From Pseudomonadota bacterium (GTDB taxonomy: Bacteria; Desulfobacterota; Desulfobulbia; Desulfobulbales; Desulfocapsaceae), in assembly GCA_018820855.1 (NCBI GenBank), contig JAHJNL010000059.1, positions 1 through 35,602 of the forward strand: DNA of 35,602 nt, given 5' to 3'. A program made the position numbers and the translations under genes. Shown here in pieces: positions 1 to 9,041 of the stretch. The notes beneath the pieces are model-generated. The model was not told where the DNA came from, made no database searches, and was given only the letters and a program-made list of their open reading frames with translations. Within the stretch, counting starts at the first letter, position 1; each line of letters starts with the position of its first letter.

Positions 1-1
1 A

Positions 2-148
2 GGCGTAGAGATGGTAATGCCTGGAGATAACATGTCCGCTGAGGCCGAGCTTATTACTCCCATCGCTATGGATGTCGGACTTCGTTTCGCTATCCGTGAG
101 GGTGGACGTACAGTAGGTGCAGGCGTTATCAGTGAGATTATTGAATAA
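2..148 (+). CDS. tuf: Elongation factor Tu, C-terminal end (partial)
   Basis: This is the last 48 codons of EF-Tu, cut by the left edge of the window. EF-Tu is the GTPase that brings aminoacyl-tRNA to the ribosomal A site. The visible part is the end of beta-barrel domain III, recognisable by the VEMVMPGDN stretch and the closing residues [16 protein letters not shown]. The stop codon lies nine bases before rpsJ, so tuf and the S10 operon are probably co-transcribed, as in many bacteria where the str and S10 operons abut. The GTP-binding domain is outside the window, so nothing can be said about it. Confidence 0.97.
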   Translation, partial: GVEMVMPGDNMSAEAELITPIAMDVGLRFAIREGGRTVGAGVISEIIE

Positions 149-157
149 GGAAGGAAC

Positions 158-472
158 ATGATACCTACAGACAAAATTCGCATTCGCCTTAAGGCATATG
201 ATCATAAATTACTTGATCAATCTACTCATGAGATTGTAGAAACAGCACGTCGTACCGGAGCAGCTGTCGCCGGACCGATTCCGCTTCCTACTTCGATCAA
301 CAAGTTTTGTGTCCTTCGGTCGCCTCATGTTGATAAAAAATCTCGCGAGCAGTTCGAAATGAGAACTCACCGCCGGTTACTAGACATCCTTGAGCCAACA
401 CAGCAGACCATTGATCTGTTGATGAAGCTCGAGCTGTCAGCAGGTGTTGATGTAGAGATTAAATTGCCATAA
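158..472 (+). CDS. rpsJ: Ribosomal protein S10 (NusE)
   Basis: S10 is a protein of the 30S head and, as NusE, a partner of NusB in transcription antitermination. The 104-residue product has the usual length and the family core ([10 protein letters not shown] near residue 7, PLPT near residue 42, [20 protein letters not shown] from about residue 54). An AAGGAAGGAA Shine-Dalgarno stretch sits directly before the ATG. It is the first gene of the S10 operon and follows tuf by nine bases, so there is no room for the L4-controlled S10 leader known from Escherichia coli. Confidence 0.98.
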   Translation: MIPTDKIRIRLKAYDHKLLDQSTHEIVETARRTGAAVAGPIPLPTSINKFCVLRSPHVDKKSREQFEMRTHRRLLDILEPTQQTIDLLMKLELSAGVDVEIKLP

Positions 473-512
473 CTTTTGTTATCGCTAAACTACAAGATGT
501 ATAGGTAATCTT

Positions 513-1142
513 ATGCCAAAAACAATGGGTATATTAGGCAAGAAAATCGGTATGACCCGCATATATAACGAGATGGGTGCTGTTATTCCTGTAACCGTTA
601 TAGAGGCTGGACCCTGTAAAGTGATCCAAGTCAAATCGCAGGCCAAAGAAGGATATAATGCGATTCAAGTCGGTTTCGGTGAGAAAAAGGCATCCCGGGT
701 TAATAAGCCGATTGCCGGTCATTGCAAAAAGGCCGATGTCGACGGGTTCTACCATATCAGAGAATTTAGAATTGAAAATCCTGAGGAGTTTCAGGCAGGT
801 CAAAATGTTACCCTTGACCAACTGTTTAAAACCGGAGACGTTATAAACGTCCAGGGGATCTCTAAAGGTAAAGGTTTCCAGGGTGTTGTAAGGCGTTACG
901 GTTTTCGTGGCGGTTGTACAACTCATGGTTCAAACTTTCACAGAGCACCTGGATCTATCGGATGCAGTGCATGGCCTGCACGAGTAGTACTGGGGAAGAA
1001 AATGCCCGGCCGTATGGGTAATTACACTGTTTTGAAGAAGAATGTACTGGTAATTGATGTTCGTGGTGATGAAAATCTTATCCTTTTAAAGGGATCTGTC
1101 CCAGGGGCCAAACAAGGTCTTCTCAAGCTTTTCAGCAAGTAA
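513..1142 (+). CDS. rplC: Ribosomal protein L3
   Basis: L3 is an early-assembly protein of the 50S subunit that binds 23S rRNA near the peptidyl transferase centre. At 209 residues it has the usual bacterial length. The N-terminus KTMGILGKKIGMTRIY and the long rRNA-contacting loop (GFRGGCTTHGSNFHRAPGSIG followed by PGRMG, about residues 130-170) are characteristic. It is second in the S10 operon, between rpsJ and rplD. Long antisense reading frames over it show no family resemblance. Confidence 0.98.
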   Translation: MPKTMGILGKKIGMTRIYNEMGAVIPVTVIEAGPCKVIQVKSQAKEGYNAIQVGFGEKKASRVNKPIAGHCKKADVDGFYHIREFRIENPEEFQAGQNVTLDQLFKTGDVINVQGISKGKGFQGVVRRYGFRGGCTTHGSNFHRAPGSIGCSAWPARVVLGKKMPGRMGNYTVLKKNVLVIDVRGDENLILLKGSVPGAKQGLLKLFSK

Positions 1143-1178
1143 TTCAGCCAGAAGATTGATTGGCTCAAGGAGTAAATA

Positions 1179-1802
1179 ATGTCAACTGCAGATATAGTTA
1201 ACATCAGCAATGAAAAAGTCGGCGAGATAGAATTGAATGCTCAGGTATTTGATCTCGAAGTCAAGGAGCATCTGCTTCATGATTTCGTGCGAATGCAGCG
1301 CGCCGCAAAACGGTCAGGCAATGCCTGTACCAAGTCAAGAGTTGAGGTTCGAGGCGGTGGTGCAAAGCCTTGGCGTCAGAAAGGCACAGGACGAGCTCGT
1401 GCAGGTACCAGAAACTCTCCTATTTGGCGAGGTGGTGGTGTCGCATTTGGCCCTAAACCCAGAGATTACACTTTTAAACTGAATCGAAAGGTGAAGAAGC
1501 AGGCTTTAGCCATGGCTATGAGCGCCAGACTGAAAGAAGGTAATCTCGTAATTCTTGATGATTTTGTCATGAATACTATTAAGACTAAAGATTTTGTCGG
1601 TATCATGAAAGGATTTGAGTTTGATAACTGCTTGATTATTACTGATGGTCTAAATGACATCGTAAGCAAATCAGCTCGCAATGTGAACGGTTTTAAGATT
1701 CTTCCTTCTGAAGGACTTAATGTCTATGATATTCTCCTGCACAAGAAACTAATACTGGTACGACCGGTTGTTGAGAGTCTTGAAGAGAGGTTGATGCCAT
1801 GA
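1179..1802 (+). CDS. rplD: Ribosomal protein L4
   Basis: L4 is a 50S protein whose long loop lines the nascent peptide tunnel. In Escherichia coli it also represses the S10 operon. The 207-residue product has the extended arginine/glycine-rich loop (GGGAKPWRQKGTGRARAGT, about residues 59-77, then WRGGGVAFGPKPRDY) that forms the tunnel constriction. An AAGGAG Shine-Dalgarno site precedes the ATG. The stop overlaps the rplW start by four bases (ATGA), which suggests translational coupling. No L4-responsive leader is visible upstream of rpsJ, so autoregulation here is uncertain. Confidence 0.98.
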   Translation: MSTADIVNISNEKVGEIELNAQVFDLEVKEHLLHDFVRMQRAAKRSGNACTKSRVEVRGGGAKPWRQKGTGRARAGTRNSPIWRGGGVAFGPKPRDYTFKLNRKVKKQALAMAMSARLKEGNLVILDDFVMNTIKTKDFVGIMKGFEFDNCLIITDGLNDIVSKSARNVNGFKILPSEGLNVYDILLHKKLILVRPVVESLEERLMP

Positions 1803-2086
1803 AAAGCGAACATAGAATACTGAGAGCGCCATGCCTCACTGAAAAGGCTAACATTCAACAGGAAGTTGATGGAAAGATAGTCTTCAAAGTACACCGTCAG
1901 GCGAACAAAATTGATATTAAGAATGCGGTTGAGCAGATGTTTGATGTGAAAGTCAAACATGTAAACACTGCCAATATGCATGGCAAACAGAAACGAGTGG
2001 GAAAGTTCACCGGCTTTACCAATGATTGGAAAAAAGCATATGTGACCCTGTCTGAAGGCAAAGTCAATTTTACAGATCAACTGTAA
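1799..2086 (+). CDS. rplW: Ribosomal protein L23
   Basis: L23 sits at the exit of the peptide tunnel and is the docking site for trigger factor and the signal recognition particle. The 95-residue product has the family pattern: LRAPCLTEKA near the N-terminus, KVHRQANKIDIKNAVEQMF in the middle and VNTANMHGKQKRVGKFTG in the extended loop. Its ATG overlaps the rplD stop by four bases. About 85 bases without a gene separate it from rplB. Confidence 0.97.
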   Translation: MKSEHRILRAPCLTEKANIQQEVDGKIVFKVHRQANKIDIKNAVEQMFDVKVKHVNTANMHGKQKRVGKFTGFTNDWKKAYVTLSEGKVNFTDQL

Positions 2087-2171
2087 AATTTAACCCTGTT
2101 TGAGCGATCGCATAAAAGAGATTTAATAAAGCTATCATTCCAACATACCTTGATGGAGCGATTGAGTAATC

Positions 2172-2993
2172 ATGACAATTAAGACATATAAACCGACATC
2201 AGCCGGCAAACGACATCACGTGTCGATACAGAACTCCGAACTATCTAAGAATGGTCCGGAAAAGAGTTTACTCTCTAGTCTGTCAAAAAGCGGCGGACGA
2301 AACAACTACGGAAGGATCACCTCTCGTCATATTGGTGGTGGTCATAAACGGAAATATCGTATCATTGATTTCAAGCGTAACAAAACTGAAATCGGTGCCA
2401 AGGTTGTATCCATTGAATATGATCCCAACAGGTCAGCTAATATTGCCCTGTTGACATATATTGATGGTGCAAAGACTTATATCCTTGCCCCTGAAGGTAT
2501 CTCTGTTGGAGACCAGGTTATCGCTGGTGACAACGTTGATATTCAACCGGGTAACTGCCTGCCAATGATAAATATTCCTCTTGGTACTGTCATCCATAAT
2601 ATAGAGATGAAGATCGGCAAAGGGGCTCAACTTGTAAGAAGTGCAGGAACTTCCGCACAGCTTATGGCTAAAGAAGGCCAATATGTTCTGGTTCGGCTGC
2701 CTTCTGGTGAAGTAAGAAAATTTCACAAACTGTGCAGGGCATGTGTCGGCCAGGTCGGTAATCGTGAATATGAAAGCCAGAAACTTGGCAAAGCAGGTCG
2801 TAAACGCTGGCTGGGCAAGCGTCCCCACGTCCGTGGTGTAGCTATGAATCCAGTCGATCATCCTATGGGTGGTGGTGAGGGAAAGAGTTCTGGTGGACGT
2901 CACCCTTGTACACCTTGGGGTTACCCGACTAAGGGTTACAAGACCAGAAGTAATACCGAATCCGACAAGTATATTGTCAAGAAGCGTCGTTAA
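2172..2993 (+). CDS. rplB: Ribosomal protein L2
   Basis: L2 is one of the most conserved 50S proteins and is needed for subunit joining and peptidyl transfer. The length of 273 residues is normal. The C-terminal signature runs [17 protein letters not shown], then [12 protein letters not shown] (about residues 220-250). The second histidine of the DHPHGGGEG form found in Escherichia coli is a methionine here, a variant I believe is also found in other lineages; the DHP histidine itself is kept. It lies between rplW and rpsS, 17 bases before the latter. Confidence 0.98.
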   Translation: MTIKTYKPTSAGKRHHVSIQNSELSKNGPEKSLLSSLSKSGGRNNYGRITSRHIGGGHKRKYRIIDFKRNKTEIGAKVVSIEYDPNRSANIALLTYIDGAKTYILAPEGISVGDQVIAGDNVDIQPGNCLPMINIPLGTVIHNIEMKIGKGAQLVRSAGTSAQLMAKEGQYVLVRLPSGEVRKFHKLCRACVGQVGNREYESQKLGKAGRKRWLGKRPHVRGVAMNPVDHPMGGGEGKSSGGRHPCTPWGYPTKGYKTRSNTESDKYIVKKRR

Positions 2994-3010
2994 TTAACAA
3001 GGAGCAAACA

Positions 3011-3280
3011 ATGGCTCGTTCAGTCAAAAAAGGACCTTTCATCGACGATCATTTGATGAAAAAAGTCATCACTGCCAATGACAGTGGATCACGTAAGGTT
3101 ATCAAGACATGGTCCAGACGTTCGGATATCACTCCGGATATGGTTGGTCTGACCTTTGCAGTGCATAACGGGAAAAAATTCATCCCGGTCTTCGTTTCTG
3201 AAAATATGGTTGGTCATAAGCTTGGTGAGTTTTCTCCTACCAGGACCTTTCATGGCCATGCATCTGATAGAAAACGTTAA
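3011..3280 (+). CDS. rpsS: Ribosomal protein S19
   Basis: S19 is a protein of the 30S head that works with S13 near the A-site tRNA. The 89-residue sequence begins with the standard [15 protein letters not shown] and carries [27 protein letters not shown] and [10 protein letters not shown]. Its length is slightly under the usual 91-95. An AAGGAG Shine-Dalgarno site precedes the ATG. It follows rplB closely in the S10 operon. Confidence 0.98.
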   Translation: MARSVKKGPFIDDHLMKKVITANDSGSRKVIKTWSRRSDITPDMVGLTFAVHNGKKFIPVFVSENMVGHKLGEFSPTRTFHGHASDRKR

Positions 3281-3328
3281 TAGACCCCCTAATAAGGGTT
3301 TAGGTAAGAATTAGTAGGAGTATATAAT

Positions 3329-3661
3329 ATGGAAGCTCGCGCCGTAGGGAGACGTATTCGCATTTCTCCTCAGAAAGCAAGACTCGTTGCTGATGTTGTC
3401 AGGGGAATGAATGTGGATAAAGCTGTAACCGCTCTCAAATTCATGCCCAAAAAAGGTGCGTTAATTTTGCGCAAAGTCATCGAGTCCGCAGTGGCAAATG
3501 CCACTCAAGACGAACAAATCGATGTGGACAATCTTTATATTAAAAAGATATTTATAGATGGTGGTCCCTCATTCAAGCGTATTCGCCCTCGGGCAATGGG
3601 ACGTGCCACAGGTATAATTAAAAGGACAAGTCATATTACTGTTGTGCTAGACGAAGAATAA
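3329..3661 (+). CDS. rplV: Ribosomal protein L22
   Basis: L22 binds 23S rRNA and its beta-hairpin lines the peptide tunnel opposite L4. The 110-residue product has the family features: RRIRISPQKARLVADVVRGM at the start and FKRIRPRAMGRATGIIKRTSHI near the C-terminus (the tunnel hairpin region). A TAGGAG Shine-Dalgarno site lies upstream of the ATG. It sits between rpsS and rpsC, with an 81-base spacer holding a small hairpin before rpsC. Confidence 0.97.
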   Translation: MEARAVGRRIRISPQKARLVADVVRGMNVDKAVTALKFMPKKGALILRKVIESAVANATQDEQIDVDNLYIKKIFIDGGPSFKRIRPRAMGRATGIIKRTSHITVVLDEE

Positions 3662-3663
3662 GT

Positions 3664-3685
3664 CTTTACTTTAGCAGCAGTAAAG
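3664..3685 (+). other. Small inverted repeat between rplV and rpsC
   Basis: CTTTACT and AGTAAAG form a perfect 7-base stem around an 8-base loop just after the rplV stop. A T-rich stretch (ATTTTTTAATTT) follows, but about 13 bases further on, so it is not a canonical intrinsic terminator. It could be a weak pause or processing site. Confidence 0.4.
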
Positions 3686-3742
3686 GGTATGACTCACAAT
3701 TTTTTAATTTCAATGAACTAAGCGTCTTGGTGGAGGATTATT

Positions 3743-4390
3743 TTGGGGCAGAAAGTTAACCCGTTAGGGATCAGACTTAACATTACTCGCACATGGGATT
3801 CAATCTGGTATGCCAACAAGAATTACTCAGATTTTCTCATTGAAGATCAGAAGATAAGGAAGTTTCTCAAGAAGCGTCTTCAACATGCCAGTCTTTCCAA
3901 AATCATACTTGAGCGTACAGGAGAAAAGGTTCGCGTCAAGCTCTTCACTGCTCGCCCGGGTATTGTAATTGGAAAAAAGGGTTCTGAAATTGAGACCTTG
4001 AAAAAGGACTTAGAGAAACTTATCAATCGGAATGCAGTTATTGATATTCAGGAAGTAAGACGTCCTGAAGCCGATGCCCAACTGGTTGCGGAAAATATCG
4101 CGCAGCAGCTCGTTAGACGGGTCGCATTTAGACGGGCGATGAAAAAAGCCGTCAGTTCAGCCCTTCGTTTTGGGGTTCAGGGTATTAAGATCTCTTGTTC
4201 CGGTCGTCTCGGTGGGGCAGAGATGTCTCGCTGTGAGTGGGTTCGTGAAGGACGTGTTCCATTGCACACCCTTCGTGCTGATGTGGATTACGCATTGGCT
4301 GAAGCAAATACCACATATGGCATTATTGGAATAAAAGTATGGATTTTTAAAGGTGAAGTGTTGAGTGGTAGAGACGTCATAGATGTTTGA
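3743..4390 (+). CDS. rpsC: Ribosomal protein S3
   Basis: S3 is at the mRNA entrance of the 30S subunit and takes part in mRNA unwinding. The 215-residue protein starts [14 protein letters not shown], has the KH-type RNA-binding loop [12 protein letters not shown] (about residues 73-84) and the C-terminal domain with [12 protein letters not shown] and [15 protein letters not shown]. The start codon is TTG at 3743; no ATG fits the conserved N-terminus, and GGAGG lies six bases upstream. The length is close to the usual 210-235. Confidence 0.97.
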   Translation: MGQKVNPLGIRLNITRTWDSIWYANKNYSDFLIEDQKIRKFLKKRLQHASLSKIILERTGEKVRVKLFTARPGIVIGKKGSEIETLKKDLEKLINRNAVIDIQEVRRPEADAQLVAENIAQQLVRRVAFRRAMKKAVSSALRFGVQGIKISCSGRLGGAEMSRCEWVREGRVPLHTLRADVDYALAEANTTYGIIGIKVWIFKGEVLSGRDVIDV

Positions 4391-4441
4391 TAGCTCACCT
4401 TTGATACTTTTAAAATCCGTTAGATATTTTGGAGTTAAACC

Positions 4442-4858
4442 ATGTTAAGTCCTAAAAAGGTAAAACATAGAAAGGTATTTAAGGGAAAGGTGCGCGGAAA
4501 AGCGCATCGTGGCTCTACAATATCCTTTGGGGAATATGCCTTGAAAGCAGTGGAGAGCGGCAAACTCACTGCTCAACAAATTGAGGCAGCACGTATTGCC
4601 ATTAATAGAAAAATTAAGCGTGGTGGTAAGGTCTGGATACGAGTTTTTCCGGATAAACCCATGACCAAGAAGCCTGCAGAAACTCGTATGGGTAAGGGTA
4701 AAGGTAGTCCTGAATTTTGGGTTGCTATAGCCAAGCCTGGAAAAATAATTTACGAGCTTGCTGGTGTTGAGGAAAAACTTGCTATAAGTGCCTTGACTCT
4801 TGCTGCAGCAAAACTGCCTTTTAAAACAAAGGTAATTACCAAGAGGAACACATTATGA
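4442..4858 (+). CDS. rplP: Ribosomal protein L16
   Basis: L16 organises the A-site region of the 50S subunit and is a late assembly protein. The 138-residue product begins [19 protein letters not shown] and contains [25 protein letters not shown] and [15 protein letters not shown], all diagnostic. Its last bases overlap the rpmC start (ATGA), so rplP and rpmC are probably translationally coupled. Confidence 0.98.
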   Translation: MLSPKKVKHRKVFKGKVRGKAHRGSTISFGEYALKAVESGKLTAQQIEAARIAINRKIKRGGKVWIRVFPDKPMTKKPAETRMGKGKGSPEFWVAIAKPGKIIYELAGVEEKLAISALTLAAAKLPFKTKVITKRNTL

Positions 4859-5037
4859 AAATGTCGGACCTGCGCTCAATGTCCTCTGAGGATCTGCAGA
4901 AGAAGGAGGTCGAGTTGAAAAGTGAGCTTGGCAATCTTTCTTTCCAGCACAAGATCAGACCTCTTGAGAATACTGCTCGTTTAAATGAGCTTCGGAAAGA
5001 TATTGCCCGTATTCATACTCTGTTCAATGAGAACTGA
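4855..5037 (+). CDS. rpmC: Ribosomal protein L29
   Basis: L29 is a small two-helix 50S protein beside L23 at the tunnel exit. The 60-residue product has the family pattern [25 protein letters not shown] in outline, then [19 protein letters not shown]. The ATG overlaps the rplP stop codon by four bases. A 70-base spacer separates it from rpsQ. Confidence 0.96.
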   Translation: MKMSDLRSMSSEDLQKKEVELKSELGNLSFQHKIRPLENTARLNELRKDIARIHTLFNEN

Positions 5038-5107
5038 GCATTAATACATACTCTATATTCAGTACTAAACCGTAGCCGGTAATACTATAACTCAAATTGA
5101 GTAGATC

Positions 5108-5368
5108 ATGAGTGAGACAAAAAAATCAAAGAAGACCAGGACAGGCGCTGTTGTAAGTAACAGAATGGAGAAAAGTATTGTTGTCCGCGTGGAACGTAAG
5201 GTTCGTCATAAGCTCTATGGAAAATATATTAAACAAAGCGTAAAATACCTTGCCGACGATCCGGAAGACAGTTGCAATATCGGAGATATTGTTATGATTG
5301 AGGAGTGTCGGCCGTTGAGTAAGAAAAAACGCTGGCGTTTACGCAATATTATCCAACAGGCTGTTTGA
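5108..5368 (+). CDS. rpsQ: Ribosomal protein S17
   Basis: S17 is a primary 16S rRNA binder with an OB fold, needed for early 30S assembly. The 86-residue product has the signature GAVVSNRMEKSIVVRVER, then HKLYGKYIKQSVKYLADDP and GDIVMIEECRPLSKKKRWRL. The short N-terminal extension MSETKKSKKTR is lysine-rich. The Shine-Dalgarno is weak (TTGAGTAGATC before the ATG). Confidence 0.97.
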   Translation: MSETKKSKKTRTGAVVSNRMEKSIVVRVERKVRHKLYGKYIKQSVKYLADDPEDSCNIGDIVMIEECRPLSKKKRWRLRNIIQQAV

Positions 5369-5426
5369 GCGAACTGCCAGTCCATTTTTTTTAGAAAGCA
5401 CAGTTAATGTGTAATCTGGTGAAATT

Positions 5427-5795
5427 ATGATACAAAGTGAAACAGTACTGAATGTCGCTGACAATTCAGGTGCAAAGAAAGTCCTGTGCATCAGGGTCCT
5501 TGGTGGAACCAGAAGAAGATATGCATCCATCGGTGACGTTATTGTTGTTGCCGTTAAGGAAGCCATTCCACACGCCAAGGTAAAGAAGGGTGATGTTTTA
5601 AAGGCAGTTATTGTCCGTACAGCAAAAGAAATTAAACGTATGGATGATACCTGGATTAAATTTGATGAGAATGCCGCAGTTATTCTTTCCCCTAATGGTG
5701 AGCCAGTAGGTACACGTATATTTGGACCGGTGGCAAGAGAACTGCGTAACCAGGGATTTATGAAAATAATTTCTCTGGCACCCGAAGTTTTATAA
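5427..5795 (+). CDS. rplN: Ribosomal protein L14
   Basis: L14 forms an intersubunit bridge and is the docking site of the silencing factor RsfS. At 122 residues it has exactly the usual length, starting [19 protein letters not shown] and containing [20 protein letters not shown] and [13 protein letters not shown]. The first residues overlap the region after rpsQ without a gene gap of note. It lies between rpsQ and rplX. Confidence 0.98.
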   Translation: MIQSETVLNVADNSGAKKVLCIRVLGGTRRRYASIGDVIVVAVKEAIPHAKVKKGDVLKAVIVRTAKEIKRMDDTWIKFDENAAVILSPNGEPVGTRIFGPVARELRNQGFMKIISLAPEVL

Positions 5796-5849
5796 AACTT
5801 GTCAAACAATGCAACCCATTACGGTTCGATTGATAAAAAGGTATTGAAA

Positions 5850-6182
5850 ATGGCAAAGGGTAAAACATACCTGAAGAAAAATGATCAGGTAGAAGTGATA
5901 GCTGGTAAGGATAAGGGAAGGGTTGGCAAGATTCTGAAGGTTTTGCCCTCCGAAGACAAGGCCCTGGTAGAACGTATTAATATGATTAAACGTCATACCA
6001 AAGCAACTGAAATGAACCAACAGGGACAGATCGTTAGTCGTGAAGCACCTATTCATGTTTCGAATCTTCAGTTGATCTGTCCGGAGTGTACTAAAACCGG
6101 ACGTATTGGTAACAAAATTTTAGAAGATGGAACAAAAGTGCGCTTTTGTAAAAGCTGCGGCGAATCCATCGAAAGTAAATAA
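5850..6182 (+). CDS. rplX: Ribosomal protein L24 with a four-cysteine C-terminal motif
   Basis: L24 is an assembly-initiator protein of the 50S subunit. The start at 5850 gives 110 residues beginning [20 protein letters not shown]. An upstream in-frame TTG at 5799 would add 17 residues unlike the family. The KOW motif covers about residues 10-35 and a C-terminal pair CPEC (77-80) and CKSC (100-103) could bind zinc, as in many bacterial L24 proteins. An AAAGG sequence serves as Shine-Dalgarno. It lies between rplN and rplE. Confidence 0.96.
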   Translation: MAKGKTYLKKNDQVEVIAGKDKGRVGKILKVLPSEDKALVERINMIKRHTKATEMNQQGQIVSREAPIHVSNLQLICPECTKTGRIGNKILEDGTKVRFCKSCGESIESK

Positions 6183-6215
6183 TAGCGGTAAAAACGCAAT
6201 TGCCGGGAGTATCAA

Positions 6216-6755
6216 ATGGGCGCGCTTAAAGACCATTATATCAATGAATGTAAACCTGCTCTTCAGAAAGAGTTTGGTTATACAAATATTATGCAGACCC
6301 CTAAGGTCGAGAAGATTATTTTAAACATGGGTCTTGGTGAAGCTGTACAGAATCCAAAAATCATCGATGGTGCTGTTGATGAGCTCACTCGTATTGCAGG
6401 TCGTCGTGCTGTGGTTACAAGAGCAAAGAAATCGATAGCTGGGTTTAAGCTTCGTGAAGGAATGCCCATCGGATGCCGAGTAACTTTACGTGCAGATATT
6501 ATGTACGATTTTTTAAGCAAGCTGATGAATATTGCTCTGCCTCGTGTCCGTGATTTTCGTGGGATTAATCCAAAATCTTTTGATGGTAGAGGTAATTTTT
6601 CCTTAGGAATCAAGGAACAGATCATCTTTCCAGAAATTGATTATGACAAGATTGATAAAATAAAAGGTTTGAACATTACCATAGTAACTACTGCCCAGAC
6701 TGATAAGGAAGCTCTTTCTCTCCTGAAACACATGGGTATGCCTTTTAAAAGTTAA
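6216..6755 (+). CDS. rplE: Ribosomal protein L5
   Basis: L5 binds 5S rRNA and forms the central protuberance. The 179-residue product has the standard length and motifs: [17 protein letters not shown], the [21 protein letters not shown] region and [20 protein letters not shown]. Gene order rplX-rplE-rpsN is that of the spc operon. The Shine-Dalgarno is GGGAG, nine or so bases before the ATG. Confidence 0.98.
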   Translation: MGALKDHYINECKPALQKEFGYTNIMQTPKVEKIILNMGLGEAVQNPKIIDGAVDELTRIAGRRAVVTRAKKSIAGFKLREGMPIGCRVTLRADIMYDFLSKLMNIALPRVRDFRGINPKSFDGRGNFSLGIKEQIIFPEIDYDKIDKIKGLNITIVTTAQTDKEALSLLKHMGMPFKS

Positions 6756-6804
6756 TACGCAATCCGTATATAGAAATATTCTTTAAAGAGAACTGGAGGT
6801 CGGT

Positions 6805-6990
6805 TTGGCAAAAAAATCTCTCATTGCGAAAGCAAAACGAAAGCCAAAATTTAAGGTACGGCAGTACAATAGGTGTCCACTTTGTGGCCGCCCGAAAGCT
6901 TTTATTCGTAAGTTCGGCATTTGCCGTATATGCTTTCGTACCTTGGCATCACGTGGTGAAGTTACTGGTGTAACGAAATCCTCCTGGTAA
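6805..6990 (+). CDS. rpsZ: Ribosomal protein S14, zinc-binding short form
   Basis: S14 is a late assembly protein of the 30S head. This is the short 61-residue type with a zinc ribbon: Cys24, Cys27, Cys40 and Cys43 in CPLCGRP and CRICF. The longer zinc-free form of Escherichia coli is not present here. The start is TTG at 6805, with GGAGGT four bases upstream; no alternative ATG precedes the conserved N-terminus. It could equally be called rpsN type Z. It lies between rplE and rpsH. Confidence 0.97.
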   Translation: MAKKSLIAKAKRKPKFKVRQYNRCPLCGRPKAFIRKFGICRICFRTLASRGEVTGVTKSSW

Positions 6991-7039
6991 GCTTGTAACC
7001 ACCTGAACGAATACATTATTTAGATAAGGAGTGTTCGCT

Positions 7040-7438
7040 ATGTCTATGAGCGATCCCCTGGCAGATATGCTGACCAGGATAAGAAATGGAGTGATGGCAA
7101 AGTTTGACTCTGTAGATATGCCGAGATCAAATACCAAGATCAATATTGCCAAGGTCCTGAAAGATGAAGGATTTATAGTTGGTTATCGTATCAGTGATGA
7201 GGGGCCTCAGGGCACTCTTAGTATTGACCTGAAATACGGTTCTGACAGGGCGCCGGTTATTACCGGTATCAAACGTGTCAGTAAGCCAGGTTTAAGAAAA
7301 TACGCCAAGGTTGGCAATATCCCTAAGGTTCTTAATGGATTAGGTATTGCTATTCTTTCAAGCTCAAAAGGCATTATTACTGATAGTACCGCAAGGGCCA
7401 GTAATGTAGGCGGTGAGATTCTTTGCGAGGTCTGGTAA
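7040..7438 (+). CDS. rpsH: Ribosomal protein S8
   Basis: S8 is a primary 16S rRNA binder and, in Escherichia coli, the translational repressor of the spc operon. The ATG at 7040 gives 132 residues starting MSMSDPLADMLTRIRNG and has an AAGGAG site eight bases upstream; a GTG at 7031 overlaps that site and is a poor start. The C-terminus SSKGIITDSTAR and GGEILCEVW is diagnostic. It lies between rpsN and rplF. Confidence 0.97.
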   Translation: MSMSDPLADMLTRIRNGVMAKFDSVDMPRSNTKINIAKVLKDEGFIVGYRISDEGPQGTLSIDLKYGSDRAPVITGIKRVSKPGLRKYAKVGNIPKVLNGLGIAILSSSKGIITDSTARASNVGGEILCEVW

Positions 7439-7462
7439 GGCCAGCAAATAACGGAGGTAATC

Positions 7463-8002
7463 ATGTCTCGTATCGGAAAAGAACCTATCCCTTTGCCATC
7501 TGGCGTTAAAGTGGATATAAAAGGTCAAAAGATCTTGGTCTCCGGCAGCAGGGGAAATCTTGAACGTGAAATCATGTCAGAGCTCGAAGTTTCAATGAAG
7601 GATCAAACGGTTCTTGTTGAAAACAGAGATAATAGCAAAAGGACAAATGCATTCCGCGGATTGACCAGGAGTCTGATCAACAATATGGTAATTGGAGTTG
7701 ATCAGGGTTTTAAGAAAATACTTATTATTGAAGGTGTGGGTTATAAGGCAAATATGTCTGAAAATACCTTAACCTTAAATGTAGGTTATTCAAATCCTGT
7801 AGAATTCTCTCTCCCGGAAGGCGTTCAGATTAATGTCGAAGGGAATAATAAAATTGTCGTCGAATCCATTGATAAAGAACTGCTGGGTCTCACTGCAGCC
7901 AAGATTCGTCAGATAAGGAAACCTGAACCCTATAAAGGCAAAGGTATCCGCTATGAAAACGAATACATTGTGCGCAAAGTAGGTAAAGCTGGTGCGAAAT
8001 AA
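7463..8002 (+). CDS. rplF: Ribosomal protein L6
   Basis: L6 lies near the sarcin-ricin loop and is required for late 50S assembly. The 179-residue product starts MSRIGKEPIPLPSGVKV and ends with the family signature RKPEPYKGKGIRYENEYIVRK in outline (about residues 152-172). A GGAGG Shine-Dalgarno precedes the ATG. Length and position between rpsH and rplR are standard for the spc operon. Confidence 0.98.
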   Translation: MSRIGKEPIPLPSGVKVDIKGQKILVSGSRGNLEREIMSELEVSMKDQTVLVENRDNSKRTNAFRGLTRSLINNMVIGVDQGFKKILIIEGVGYKANMSENTLTLNVGYSNPVEFSLPEGVQINVEGNNKIVVESIDKELLGLTAAKIRQIRKPEPYKGKGIRYENEYIVRKVGKAGAK

Positions 8003-8053
8003 TAAATGAGCGTTTACTGTAAAGTAACTGTTCTAACGTAATGGTAAGGAAAA

Positions 8054-8419
8054 ATGGCTAAGACAAATCCTAAGACTACAGCCAGGGCCAAACGAGTTCT
8101 CCGTATTCGTAAGAAAATATCTGGAACCAGTGATCAGCCCCGTCTTAGAGTCTTTAAAAGCAACAAACATATTTACGCCCAGATCATAGACGATCAATCC
8201 GGAAAAACTCTAGCCTCCATGTCAACAGTTGATAAAGGATTTCAGAATCCTGAAGATAAGAGCAAAACCGGAGTAGCAAAACAGGTTGGTATTTTACTAG
8301 CCGAAAAGGCACTTAATGCCGGGGTTAGTAAAGTCGTTTTTGATCGTGGTGGATCTATCTATCACGGCAGAGTAAAGGCACTTTCCGAAGGAGCACGGGA
8401 AGGCGGAATTCAATTTTAA
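8054..8419 (+). CDS. rplR: Ribosomal protein L18
   Basis: L18 binds 5S rRNA together with L5. The 121-residue product has [26 protein letters not shown] at the start in outline, [19 protein letters not shown], and the C-terminal [25 protein letters not shown] in outline, all typical. An AAGGAAAA Shine-Dalgarno precedes the ATG. It is followed after 27 bases by rpsE. Confidence 0.98.
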   Translation: MAKTNPKTTARAKRVLRIRKKISGTSDQPRLRVFKSNKHIYAQIIDDQSGKTLASMSTVDKGFQNPEDKSKTGVAKQVGILLAEKALNAGVSKVVFDRGGSIYHGRVKALSEGAREGGIQF

Positions 8420-8446
8420 TGAAATTACGAGTAACGGGGGTGCCCC

Positions 8447-8959
8447 TTGGCAGATTTTAAACGTTCCAGGACCGAAAGTTCTGATGAACTTATCGAAAAA
8501 ATTGTTTTCATCAATCGCGTCGCCAAAGTTGTAAAAGGTGGTCGTAGATTCAGCTTCAGTGCCATTGTCGTTGTAGGAGACGGGAAGGGCAAGGTAGGTT
8601 ATGGATTGGGAAAAGCCAATCTTGTACCTGAGGCTATCCGCAAAGGTGTCGAAAAAGCCAGGAAGGATATGACTTATGTTTCGCTCACTGATGTCTCTAT
8701 ACCTCACCAAATTATCGGGAGTTATGGTGCGGGTAAAGTTCTGCTGAAGCCGGCCTCCGAAGGTACTGGTGTGATTGCTGGTGGTCCCGTACGTGCAGTC
8801 CTTGAGGCAGTGGGAGTAACCAATATCTTGACGAAATGTCTTGGTTCTCACAATCCTCATAATATGGTTAAAGCCACCCTTGATGGTCTTAAAAATCTTC
8901 GTTCTGCACAGAAAATCGCAGAACTTCGCGGAAAAACCGTAGAAGAAATTCAGGCATAA
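8447..8959 (+). CDS. rpsE: Ribosomal protein S5
   Basis: S5 acts in decoding fidelity and mRNA unwinding at the 30S entrance. The 170-residue product has an S5 double-stranded RNA-binding domain ([20 protein letters not shown], then [17 protein letters not shown]) and the C-terminal [20 protein letters not shown]. The start is TTG at 8447 with a weak upstream purine stretch (GGGGGTG); no ATG is available. A strong hairpin with a T-rich tail follows the stop. Confidence 0.97.
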   Translation: MADFKRSRTESSDELIEKIVFINRVAKVVKGGRRFSFSAIVVVGDGKGKVGYGLGKANLVPEAIRKGVEKARKDMTYVSLTDVSIPHQIIGSYGAGKVLLKPASEGTGVIAGGPVRAVLEAVGVTNILTKCLGSHNPHNMVKATLDGLKNLRSAQKIAELRGKTVEEIQA

Positions 8960-8966
8960 TTAAAGC

Positions 8967-9014
8967 ACAGCTCACCATTGGCAGTGCATGCCGCTGGTGA
9001 GCTGTTCTTTTTCT
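8967..9014 (+). terminator. Terminator-like hairpin inside the spc operon
   Basis: ACAGCTCACC (8967-8976) and GGTGAGCTGT (8996-9005) form a perfect 10-base stem. The 19-base interior contains GGCA and TGCC, which can pair further. The T-rich run TTCTTTTTCT follows directly. It lies 8 bases after the rpsE stop and about 30 bases before rpmD. It has the structure of an intrinsic terminator but sits within an operon, so partial termination or attenuation is likely. Confidence 0.7.
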
Positions 9015-9041
9015 ATTTATCATAAAGTAGAAGGTAGTAAA

